DNA from: Desarmillaria ectypa
Lineage: Eukaryota > Basidiomycota > Agaricomycetes > Agaricales > Physalacriaceae
Direction of reading: 5' to 3'
NCBI GenBank assembly: GCA_030407005.1
Contig: JAUDYN010000002.1
Span: 992,001-1,056,000, forward strand
Length of the DNA stretch: 64,000 nt
Below the pieces are notes generated by a model. That model was not told the DNA's origin. It saw nothing but the letters and a program-made list of their open reading frames with translations, and made no database searches. Below are positions 1 through 9,064 of the stretch, one piece after another. Every line of letters begins with the position of its first letter. The first letter of the stretch is position 1. Position numbers and translations under genes: made by a program.

Positions 1-412
1 ACCAGAATGTTCAACATACGACAATGGCATTTCTCTTGATGTCCATTCTCATATACGTCTAGTATCAGGCATACGGGTAGAAATTACTGGTTCTAATCAT
101 CTCTTCGATTTCGCTCTTTACTTCTTCCACAATGCCAGGGCAAGTCAAGGCACATCTTTGGAATGACATACTGTTCTTCTCCTAATCCTAGCATTCCATA
201 CGACACCGTCCCCATTGAAACGATCCTCGCATCGTTCCAAATGGAGGAGGTCGGTTTCGAGTTGACGAACCACTCTTCTGGGATTAAACCAAGGCAGGTA
301 CGAGGGTTCCTTCTTCCTATTTCAGCATAGTTCTGACCTACAGGACAGACGAGACTGCATTTTCAGCTTCATCGAGAAGCGTAATGTAGCCATCCTTCCC
401 AACCGAGGATGA
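1..412 (+). CDS. 3' end of an unidentified protein-coding gene (partial)
   Basis: The last three exons of a gene that begins left of the window. Exons of about 2-76, 139-297 and 344-412 join in frame through two introns (77-138 and 298-343, both GT-AG) and end at TGA 410-412. The joined frame gives a continuous tail of 101 residues containing HIFGMTYCSS, ETILASFQMEEVGFEL and RRDCIFSFIEKRN. The clean splice phasing argues that it is a real gene. I do not recognise the family, and no function is proposed. The next gene, on the opposite strand, ends only 130 bp away, so the two are convergent. Confidence 0.5.
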
Positions 413-542
413 CCGCCTCAGGTATGAGTGCTTAGACTGATATCTTAGTCCTTGGAACGTTCGAGCCAGACCAGGGTTTTATATAGCTGAAAGTGTCCAT
501 TATTATCCACGATTCCCTTCAATTAGAACTAGATATACTACC

Positions 543-1859
543 CTAAGGCTTCCAAGGCGACGAAGCAGGACCTCCCACTCTCGCTGTGAGATACACTGCG
601 CTGCCGTTCTGTGCAATGTAAAAACAATCTTCAAGGCGTACGCCGACCTTGCTCTCGATATACACCCCCGGCTCATCAGAGAAAGTATGCCCTGTCTGCA
701 GAATGACGCTGCTCCCGCCATTCAGGTATGGATCCTCATGGACCTCCAAGCCAATCCCATGTCCAAGACGGTGTGTAAAGTACTTTGCATAGCCCGCGAG
801 GCCGAGGAAGAGTCTGGGGGCCTCGTCGACGCGCTTGGCGACTACACCTGCACGGGCGGTCTCAAAGGCGATATGCTGTGCCGAGTGGACAAAGTTCCAT
901 ATTTGTAGGTGGATATCGGGGATGGTGGAAGCAGGGAGGGCGAGTGTGCGTGTGACGTCACTCCAGTAGCCGTGTAAAGAGGCGGTGCAGTCGAACAAGG
1001 CAAAGTCATCGGGGCGGAGGAGCCGGTCGGTGCCGCTTCCGTGGGGGAGGGCGGCGTTTTCTGGGAGGGGTGAGATGGGGAGCGGGGGACATTAAAGGCG
1101 CGTACCTCCAAATAGGGTAAGGCATCCGCCGTCTTTTAGTCCGGCGTCGGCGAGGGCGCGTGCGATGAGTTTTCGGGCATCTGACTCGCGTATTCCAATG
1201 TACATTTGTTTGTGTGTTTGTCGGATGGCTAAAAGGGTGGCCTCGTTGGCACACTTTAACAACTCTAGCTCTCCCTCCGACTTGCGTTGTCGCAGCTGCC
1301 TAATCTCTATGGGTGCAGCACTCACCGTAGCCTTTGAGAACGCTGTTCGTAGGCCATCGACGATGAAATGACGGATACTTCCATCCACAAAAACCGTCCC
1401 TTCGATATCAGGCAGTTGTTCATACGGAACCTCATCTTCTGCCCACTCCACCCACTTCACGTCAGACGGGATCGGGAGCAACCTCGCGCGTGTGCCTTCA
1501 AATTTGGGTGTCAGGACCGTCACCCGAGCAGAGGCATCCACGATAAGCAGCAGAGGTCTCTCGGAGAGGTGCCAGTGCGAGGTCGATACATTGGCATAAT
1601 AAAGGGCGCTTGCACCAGGCTCGGCGATGTATGCAGAGGCGTTGAGGGTTGTGAGGGTCTCGCCAAGGGTGGAGAGGCGGGTGTGGAACTCGGAGGCGGG
1701 GAGTTGGTCGAGGTGTGAACAGTGGGAGGACGTCTTACTTTTAGGTAAACGTGACGGGTAAGCTATCATGCACGCAGCCACCAGCGTAAGACAGAGAAGG
1801 TACCATCTCCTCCTTGGAACCTGGGGCGGCGATGCTTCGATCTTGCTTTCAGAACCCAT
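543..1859 (-). CDS. Membrane-anchored M24 family peptidase (Xaa-Pro aminopeptidase/prolidase-like)
   Basis: Two exons (1106-1859 and 543-1060) with a 45-nt intron 1061-1105; joining restores the LFGGENAALPHGSG stretch typical of the family. The N-terminus has a basic patch (RRR) followed by one hydrophobic segment (about residues 19-35), suggesting a type II membrane anchor or uncleaved signal. A creatinase-like N-terminal domain follows, then the pita-bread catalytic domain. The usual dinuclear metal ligands are visible: Asp in LFDCTASLHGYW and SDVTRT, His in HRLGHGIGLEVHED, Glu in DEPGVY and Glu in VRLED. The family cleaves X-Pro bonds or dipeptides with Mn/Zn/Co. At about 420 aa it is close to the normal length. 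It shares a 122-bp intergenic region with the divergent WW-domain gene. Substrate and compartment are inferred only. Confidence 0.85.
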
Positions 1860-1981
1860 GGAACAAATTCAAGTACCGGGCCGAACAACCGCATCCAATG
1901 AGACCACCCGCCGGGATCTGCCGCAAATACCGGACCGAAACCTCTCAATTTGTCAACTCTTTCTTCTTTGCTTCTGCCACC

Positions 1982-2670
1982 ATGACTTCGCCCTCCCCGT
2001 CTCCCCCAGACCCAGAGCAGACCGAAACATCCACCTATACTCCAGAAAAAGTCTCTGAATCAATGAAGCCCGAAGAATCGTCGGCCGAATCAACCCCAGC
2101 AGTGGCAACCCCCAGCAACGGCGACTGGCAGGCTATCTTTTCACCCCAGCACAGCGCGTATTACTTTTACAACGCCGTCACTGGACAGACGACATGGGAG
2201 AACCCTTTGATTCCCTCACCTCAATTTCAACCTGAAGCAGCAGCATCGTTATCATCATCATCCTACGACGCCGCTCTCGCAGCAGGCATTGACCCCTCCC
2301 TTGCCTACCTCGACCCTTCTCTCACTGCCGGACCCAGTGGGAGCGTCGGGCCCTACACAGCCACGGCAAAGTTCAATGCACGCACCGGCCGCTTCACCGC
2401 CAATGACGCCCGTGATCCCAGCCACATGTCCGAGTACGAGAGAGCAAAGAGGATGAGTGAGTTTTATTTCGATGTTGGGGCGTGGGAAGCCCAGAGGGAT
2501 CAGCAGCAACAAGAGGAGGATGTGAAGAAGAGGAAGAGACCGAGTAAGAAGGATTTGGTGAGTGCTAGGTTGTGGTTTTTCGGGGTAATGGGCTGATAGC
2601 CGTGTAGGATCGCTTCAAGGAGCAAAAGAGGCTCAAGAAGATTGCAAAGACTGCTTGGTTGCGAACTTGA
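1982..2670 (+). CDS. WW-domain protein with a lysine-rich C-terminus
   Basis: Exons 1982-2557 and 2608-2670 (intron 2558-2607) encode 211 aa. I chose ATG 1982 because the frame upstream overlaps the promoter and first codons of the opposite gene. After an acidic Ser/Pro-rich N-terminus, a WW domain spans about residues 45-72: DWQAIFSPQHSAYYFYN followed by TGQTTWENP. It has both signature Trp residues, the aromatic YYFY core and the final Pro, and such domains bind proline-rich peptides. The second half has a conserved-looking block (KFNARTGRF, YERAKRMSEFYFDV), then a Gln run and a basic tail ending KRLKKIAKTAWLRT, possibly a nuclear signal. A role in splicing or transcription would fit WW proteins of this shape but is inference. 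Confidence 0.82.
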
Positions 2671-2832
2671 ACTTGATCATATGTTTTTTTTTATCAGTTA
2701 ATTCAAGTCACACATTGTTTTTTCATTGCTTCAACGGACATGTATATATCAAACGGCCCGCCAGGCTACAATTTGTACAAACCCACGTCGTATTTCGATG
2801 GCGCCAACTAAAATCCATATAGAAAGGCATGT

Positions 2833-4233
2833 TCACTTTGTCGCGCCATTTTCCTTCCTCCTAATTTCAGGTTCGACCGGGAATCTCTGACCATCAGGAG
2901 AAACAGAGTACAATCGCTTCCATATATGCTGCAGAGGCTCTGGTGTCTTCCAAGCCAGCTCGTCATTGCGGAGCCACAGTCGAATAAGATGCCGTCTGCT
3001 CCCATCACATTAGCAAACCCCACGCGAACACCATTGACACTCACGTATGCTCCTCGTCGTCCCGGAACGCATCTCGAGAATGCAACAAGCCTAGACTATT
3101 AATATACTGAATATCGCCCTTCTGGAAATTCAATCCCAAGGAATGCTTCTCCGCGGCGAAATGCAGCGCATCGAGTGCTTCCGCTTGCGCCTCGGAAATG
3201 GGTGGTATATGCGGGCTTCGCTTCTGGGAACCGTACCCCGTAAAGTGTCGTCGAGAGTACTGAATTATAACATGGCCATCTTCGTTGTAGAAGAGGAGCG
3301 GACGCGTCGTGTACCCTGGACATCCACCAAAGCTATTCCAGCGCGCGTGAGTGAGACGCCAGGAAATCCACACGAAAACGCACCTATCCAAAGGCCAGGG
3401 TTCCGCCAGCGTACGGATAATATCAGGCCGCGTCGCCGCGATATCATTATATGCCCTCCCTGAACTACTTATCCTCGACACGCCGCCCTCGGCAGCAGAC
3501 TGGATAGCCAACAAGGCAATGAGATCACCCACGTCAGTGTGGAAGACCTGCTTGTCCGTCGTGTATGCAGAGTTCCCGATTCCGCCTTGCTCGTGGGCGT
3601 GGCTGACGGTGAGGTCTTTGATGTGCGCGAGGACGGCTCCGGTGGAGTCTTGTTTCCCTCGGGCGGAGCCGACGTGTGATGAGAGGCCTGCCGGGAGTGG
3701 ATGTGAGTCAAGATGGAGGGAAAGAGAAGAGAAGGCGTACCGGCATAGACGATTGCCAGTTCTGTTTTGGTGTACTGGTCGATTGGGATAGTCCGTAAGA
3801 CGAAAAAACCCCGGCCAGAGTAGAGCTCGCGAGCGAGGTCCTTCAAGGTAGGGCTTAGAGTAGGAAGGGGGAACGTCTCTTTGTCGATATATCCTAATGG
3901 TTTACCCGTGCCTACGAAAATGTTAGGTCTCAAAAAAAAGAGGGGGGGGGGGGGGGGGAGGAGAGAACCTTTGAAATGCTCGAGTGCCTGATCAATCTCC
4001 TTCAGCTCTGTGTCACCAAGCTGGTACACCCAGTGGTCTTCGCTCGTCCAATCTTTGCCCTCCCACACGATAGGCCCCTCCACAAGAGGAGGAAAGCCTT
4101 CTGGGAGGGGAACCTCCGGAAGGGAAGGGTTTTCAGCGAGACGACGCGCCGTACGCGCGTGATACTTGGCTTCGTCAGGGTGGTATGAGATGTCGGGTTG
4201 CTTGCCATCAGTACCAGTAATTGCAATACCCAT
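2833..4233 (-). CDS. TauD/TfdA family Fe(II)/2-oxoglutarate-dependent dioxygenase
   Basis: Five exons can be joined in frame: 3969-4233, 3741-3911, 3384-3687, 3045-3332 and 2833-2995, giving 396 aa with introns of 49-57 nt. The Fe(II) ligands are visible: His and Asp in VFHTDVGD, and the distal His in NSLGLLHSRDAF. The 2-oxoglutarate-binding Arg lies in the conserved EEHTRHLIRLWLR, which is created exactly by splicing at 2996-3044. The family hydroxylates small sulfonates, carboxylates or amino-acid derivatives; the substrate cannot be read here. The start is uncertain: the frame stays open upstream through VKWTNLGAAMG to an acceptor at 4266, so a further 5' exon around 4341-4417 is likely (see findings). 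The intron at 3912-3968 contains a long poly-G run on the + strand. Confidence 0.85.
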
Positions 4234-4417
4234 AGCTGCTCCTAGGTTCGTCCACTTGACGCGCCCTATAAGTAAGGACTAAGGATGAGAAAAACCCCAG
4301 GAGGCAAGACGAGGACGGGGGGGGGGGGGGCGATATATACCCGAGTGCCTAGGTGGGACAAGTATATTGACGTTTCCAAAACAGGAGGGGGGGTGCCTCG
4401 TATAATGGGAATTCCAT

Positions 4418-5497
4418 AACCGCCTTCTCACACGCTAGGGGTGGCCTTGCGAATTAGAGACGGATGGGGTTCTTTAAGCTCTCTGGTACCAGGAACACGA
4501 AGAAGAAGTGGCCTGTTGGAGAAATGTAAGAGACTAAATCGTGGCGGTGGATGTGGATGCGTTGAGAGGATAAAGGGGAATATGGTGGGATCAACGTCTC
4601 CGAGCGTCTGGTACGGTCCGGTAAACATACCAGTAGTGTTGGTCCGAAAATCGGGGGATTGTCTGAGGGAAAACTTGGTGAGCCGATGATAGGTAGCACG
4701 CCATGTTTGCTGCGTCGAAGGATATCACAGAATGTCGCCTAGGTGGCAGGCTAGCTTCTGTAGAGTAGGTTAGATTTCAGAGCGGAAGACGGCGGGGTTC
4801 CTGGGCTTCTGAAGGTGAGCCGTAGACTGTTTCGTCGACGTAAAAACTCCCGCTTGTTGGGAGTGTTGCGTTCAGTACCCAGCGCGTGCAGGGCCGGTCC
4901 GGATCGTTTGTTCGTTCGTTCATTTGTTCCCTCCCTATTTGTTTTCGCAGGCTAACGATTGGGTGGAGTATTCACAGGGGTATTTCAGTGTAAGATCAGG
5001 AACGAGTCATCCTTGTATTCCCCAACAGCCACATGCTTCTCTTCTGCCCAACGTAATTGTCGGAGAGCCAAAAACGAATGATAAGGAATGGTGACTTTCG
5101 CTTCAAGGTTAGTGCATACCGGAATAACGCGTGCAATGAATCAGCTGTTCGATATACCCGAGGTCCCAAGATTGGTGGGTTGCCTTCACTTGCGTCTCCG
5201 TTCAGTCTAGCTTTAGTAACGAATTTACACGTAGTATCTATAGAATTTATCAGTAGTTCATATCGAAGCGTGCAATACGAATTTCACAAAGTCGTACGAA
5301 CGTCTTCCTCTTTTTCCAACTTTACACGTCTTTGCAGCCGGTTTACTGTCGAGGTTAACGTGATCACAACCACCTGGCAACGTCGACTTGCCCCAAGCAG
5401 CTTTAGTAGCGCATTTATATGATAATACAGTCAAAAGTACATCTAAGGAGCCGTTCAGTAACTGAACCAAAAGCGTATATGTAGTACGAAGCTCACC
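4418..5497. other. Intergenic stretch with a partial copy of the POP7 3' end
   Basis: About 1.1 kb between the dioxygenase 5' end and POP7. I see no convincing gene; the open frames here are short and lack splice-supported continuation. It holds a stretch (5327-5394) resembling the 3' coding part of the adjacent POP7 gene in the same orientation, and two short related repeats, AGCTTTAGTAACGAATTTA near 5210 and AGCTTTAGTAGCGCATTTA near 5399. The left end carries the likely promoter and leader of the dioxygenase. Confidence 0.5.
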
Positions 5498-6118
5498 TCA
5501 CACAGCCTCCCCAACATCCTCCTCCTGTTCCTGTTCTGGCTCCGCAAATACCACATCACCCTTTGTCTTTGTCTTCGTCTTCGTCTTCGCAGCCGGTGTA
5601 TTGTCAAATGTCATCACGACCCTCAACGTCGACTTGCCCCTCGTCTCATACGTGATATCCCCATCCTCTCCGGCATCGACCTCATCGTACACCTCCACCG
5701 TCCCAGTTTCATACTCCGCCCGGATCTCAAAAGGCAAAATCGGGGGTAGGGCCAGGGCTAACTTGAGGAGATGGGGGATAGCTGCGCCCATTGCACTTAG
5801 ATGGAGGGTTTTGTATCTACCAGCATGAGCAGGAGGAAGGAAGAGAGACGAGACCACGTACCCATCTTTCATAGCAAGATCCTTACACCGCCGCATGTAC
5901 GCTCCCAGCGCCGTCTTGCGTGTTATGCAGATAAGGTTCTTGCCTTCTTTATGTGCTGAGCGTGGGCCCGTTGCAGAGACGGACGCAGGGACGATCGGGA
6001 AGGGTCTCGGTGCCGAGAGTCGTCTCCTCTTGCGATGATGCGTTTCAGGTTCCTCTACAATCGCATAGTCATTAACAATTGATAATTTGACACGCTTTTG
6101 TGGATTCACGAGAGTCAT
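5498..6118 (-). CDS. POP7: RNase P/MRP subunit POP7 (Rpp20), Alba-like
   Basis: Exons 5862-6118 and 5498-5816 with a 45-nt intron 5817-5861. Splicing gives KDGYKTLHLSAMGAAIPHLL, the hallmark of the Rpp20/POP7 Alba domain. Upstream sits CITRKTALGAYMRRCKDLAM, the RNA-contacting helix of the family. The protein is a subunit of nuclear RNase P and RNase MRP, which process tRNA 5' ends and pre-rRNA. Extra features are a basic N-terminal stretch (KRRRLS), a KTKTKTKTK repeat and an acidic Glu/Gln tail, making it longer (about 190 aa) than yeast POP7. An in-frame ATG at 6172 could add 18 residues; I prefer 6118. It is divergent from eRF1 across 222 bp. Identification rests on motif recognition, not alignment. 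Confidence 0.8.
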   Translation of the reverse strand: MTLVNPQKRVKLSIVNDYAIVEEPETHHRKRRRLSAPRPFPIVPASVSATGPRSAHKEGKNLICITRKTALGAYMRRCKDLAMKDGYVVSSLFLPPAHAGRYKTLHLSAMGAAIPHLLKLALALPPILPFEIRAEYETGTVEVYDEVDAGEDGDITYETRGKSTLRVVMTFDNTPAAKTKTKTKTKGDVVFAEPEQEQEEDVGEAV

Positions 6119-6340
6119 TCTTGCGTTTATTTGCCATCCTGGGGCCCCGAGTGACGAAGAATCGATGATCAAAGGTCAAGCGGCCACGTGCTGGAAATTT
6201 TAAGCAGCTTCTTTGCCCTGGGCCCTGCCTTTTCCTTTTTCCTACCATCATCGCGGCCACCTGGCCTTGCCCATTTCCTGTTTCTTCTTCTTTCTTGTTT
6301 TTCGTTTCGCTAAAATCTACATAAGCAAAGCGCATATACG

Positions 6341-7916
6341 ATGTCCCAAGATGTGGCTGAGCAGAATATTCAGATGTGGAAAATCAAGAAACTGATCAAG
6401 AGCCTTGACTCTGCTAGAGGGTACGTCCTTGCTTGTTGTCATCGTCGTCCTCATGATACTGATCCACTCTTCAGAGCAGGAACTTCCATGATCAGCCTGA
6501 TCCTTCCCCCAAAGGTCCGTTTGTCCGTCAGTGTAACCATCGTGTTATTAAGCACCCCGCAGGACCAAGTATCCCGAGCGTCTGCCATGTTGACGCAGGA
6601 ATACGGTACAGCGTCCAACATCAAATCCCGAGTCAATCGTCTTTCGGTCTTGGCAGCCATCACCAGTACCCAACAGCGATTGAAGCTCTACAACCGAGTC
6701 CCTCCCAATGGCCTCGTGCTCTTCGTTGGCACGATCCTAACAGACGAAGGCAAGGAAAAGAAGGTCTCATTCGATTTTGAGCCTCACAAGCCTGTCAACA
6801 CGTACGTCCCCAACAACAGAAAAGGTACCCTTCACTATCCTAACCACCTGCAGGTCCCTCTACCTCTGCGACAACAAGTTCCACACCGAAGCTCTCTCGG
6901 AACTTCTCGAGTCCGACTCCCGGTTTGGTTTCATCGTCATGGACGGAAACGGCACCCTTTTCGGGACGCTCGCGGGGAACACCCGTGAGGTCATCCATAA
7001 ATTCACCGTCGACCTCCCCAAGAAGCATGGTCGAGGAGGTCAGTCCGCTCTGCGTTTCTCCCGTCTTCGTGATGAGAAAAGGCACAACTACGTGCGCAAG
7101 GTGGCAGAGCTAGCTGTGCAGCATTTTATCACCAACGACAAGGTCAACGTCACGGGCCTCGTGTTGGCGGGAAGCGCGGATTTCAAGACGGAGCTCAGTC
7201 AGAGCGATATGTTCGATTTGAGGTTGGCGGCTAAGGTTATCAAAGTTGTGGATGTTAGTTATGGTGGTGAGAATGGGTTCAACCAGGTGGGATTGACGTA
7301 TTGCAGGGAGATTATGTTTCTGATTATGTCTTTAGGCCATCGAACTTGCTGCAGAGTCTCTTGCGAATGTCAAGTTTGTCCAGGAGAAACGGCTCATCCA
7401 AAAGTACTTTGACGAAATCAGTCAGGATACGGGCAAGTACTGCTTTGGTATCGAAGACACGCTCAAGGCTCTCGAACTTGGAGCCGTCGAGACTCTAATT
7501 GTATGGGAGAACCTTGATATCACGCGTTACATCCTTCGTAACGCCGCTGGAGGTTCGCTCGCTTGCACCCCTGCATCCCCTCCTCCACTAACCCTGCTCC
7601 CCCCACAGAGGAAAACATCATCTACCACAACAAAGAACAAGACAAAGACCGCACCAAATTCATAGACAAATCCACCGGACTCGAAATGGAACAATCCGAA
7701 GAACCCCAAGCGCTCCTCGAGTGGTTCGCCGAAAAGTACAAAGAGTTTGGAGCGAACCTCGAATTTGTGACGAACCGGTCGCAGGAGGGTGCGCAGTTTG
7801 TGAAGGGCTTTGGGGGTATTGGGGGGTTGTTGAGGTATAAGGTTGATTTTACTAATCTGGCGTCTGTTGATGAAGAGGACGAGGATGAGTTTTATTCGGA
7901 TGATGATGATATTTGA
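6341..7916 (+). CDS. SUP45: Eukaryotic peptide chain release factor 1 (eRF1)
   Basis: Six exons (6341-6420, 6475-6514, 6563-6801, 6854-7286, 7336-7552, 7609-7916) join to 438 aa, the normal eRF1 length. All functional motifs are present: NIKS in SNIKSRVNR and YxCxxxF in YLCDNKF (both read stop codons in domain N), and GGQ in RGGQSALRF (domain M, triggers peptidyl-tRNA hydrolysis). The C-terminal domain that binds eRF3 follows, and the protein ends in the usual acidic tail ([14 protein letters not shown]). It acts in the cytosol at the ribosomal A site on UAA, UAG and UGA. The YxCxxxF motif sits directly after the third intron. Nothing suggests stop-codon reassignment, which agrees with normal use of all three stops by neighbouring genes. 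Confidence 0.97.
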
Positions 7917-9064
7917 CGGTATTGCTGGCTCTTAGGAGCCCCGTCCATCCAGGGTACGACGGGCGGGGCGGGTGGTAGGGGAGGCGAAGTGAAGCGAGGC
8001 TCGTGGAGTGGTTTATTACAACCAAGTTGGGAAATCTCGTTTTTTTGTTCTTCAAGGTGAGCGTCATGTATATGCGTAGTCTTGTTCTTGTTCTTGGTGC
8101 GGTGCGGTAGCTGATGGTTCTTCATCGTAGGACAATGTTTGAAGCACAAGCTGTGTGTCATGTCGTACTAGACAGATAAACGTGTGATTTTGTATAAATA
8201 TGATGAGATTGTGTTCTAGTGGCTCCGGGGTCCCAGCGTAGCGCATCTTCTGAAATACAAACAACTGTGCTCAATCTCGGGGTGTATGGGAGGATCAACG
8301 CTGCCAATGAAGAGGAAAGAAAAGGTTCACATCACACGAGGAACCAAGGCCGAATATTGCGAAGTTTCGAAGCGGACCGCCCTAGGCTGGTCAGTTGACG
8401 ATAATTTAAATCGATCTAGTCTTGCTCGTCGTGTACGTATAGAAGCAAAAGTAGCCTGGTAAACTGGCTTTATGAGAAACTCACGGAATTCGTTAAGAAG
8501 CGCAGGTTGGCAGATCTAACAAAGCACCTGATCGCTACTCAATTCACACTGGGTATCATCATATAGCTATAAACTGGAGTCTATAGGACAAACCTTGGAT
8601 GCAACGTATGGCAAATCTGTTCGTCGGGAACGAGTTTGAAGATAGACAGATGAGACTCTGATAAAAGGAATCGAGAATGACTGACCCCCAGACTGGTGCT
8701 TCCTTCTTCCGTCTCTCTATCCGCATTGAATCGCTTGCATCAGCGAGTGTACTGTAGCTGTCGTCACTCGTACCGTCAGCGTCCCATTCAAGGACTTCAA
8801 GGATTGTTCGGTGCTTTTGAGTAACAAAAGGTCCGAGGACCTTGGAGGATTCGTCAGGGCCTCAATTAGTTGATAGATTGGAGTGCACCTAGTAGTAGAA
8901 TGTCATGAAAGTTGTAAACAAAACGTCCTCTCTCACGTGTCGATTTTCTCACGACTCCCATTCTGGGCGTCCATCTTTGGCAATGAGCTCAAAGTACAGC
9001 TTTTCTTTCGACCTTGATACTGCCTCGAAACCATACCCTCTGGCGCGCCATTTCAGAGGCTGCC
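7917..9064. other. Intergenic, no gene seen
   Basis: About 1.15 kb between eRF1 and the WD40-like gene, both on the plus strand. It contains the 3' end of the eRF1 transcript and the leader of the next gene. Small open frames on the minus strand around 7850-8260 look like chance frames: low complexity, no domain, no splice support. Confidence 0.5.

Noticed and set aside
72..138. Continuous reading through the first intron of the left-edge gene (LFDFALYFFHNAR)
   Set aside because: Read through, the frame does not connect with the next clear exon; removing a GT-AG intron at 77-138 does.
8064..8264. Small minus-strand frame downstream of eRF1
   Set aside because: Overlaps other short frames, no domain, no conserved pattern; most likely part of the eRF1 3' region.
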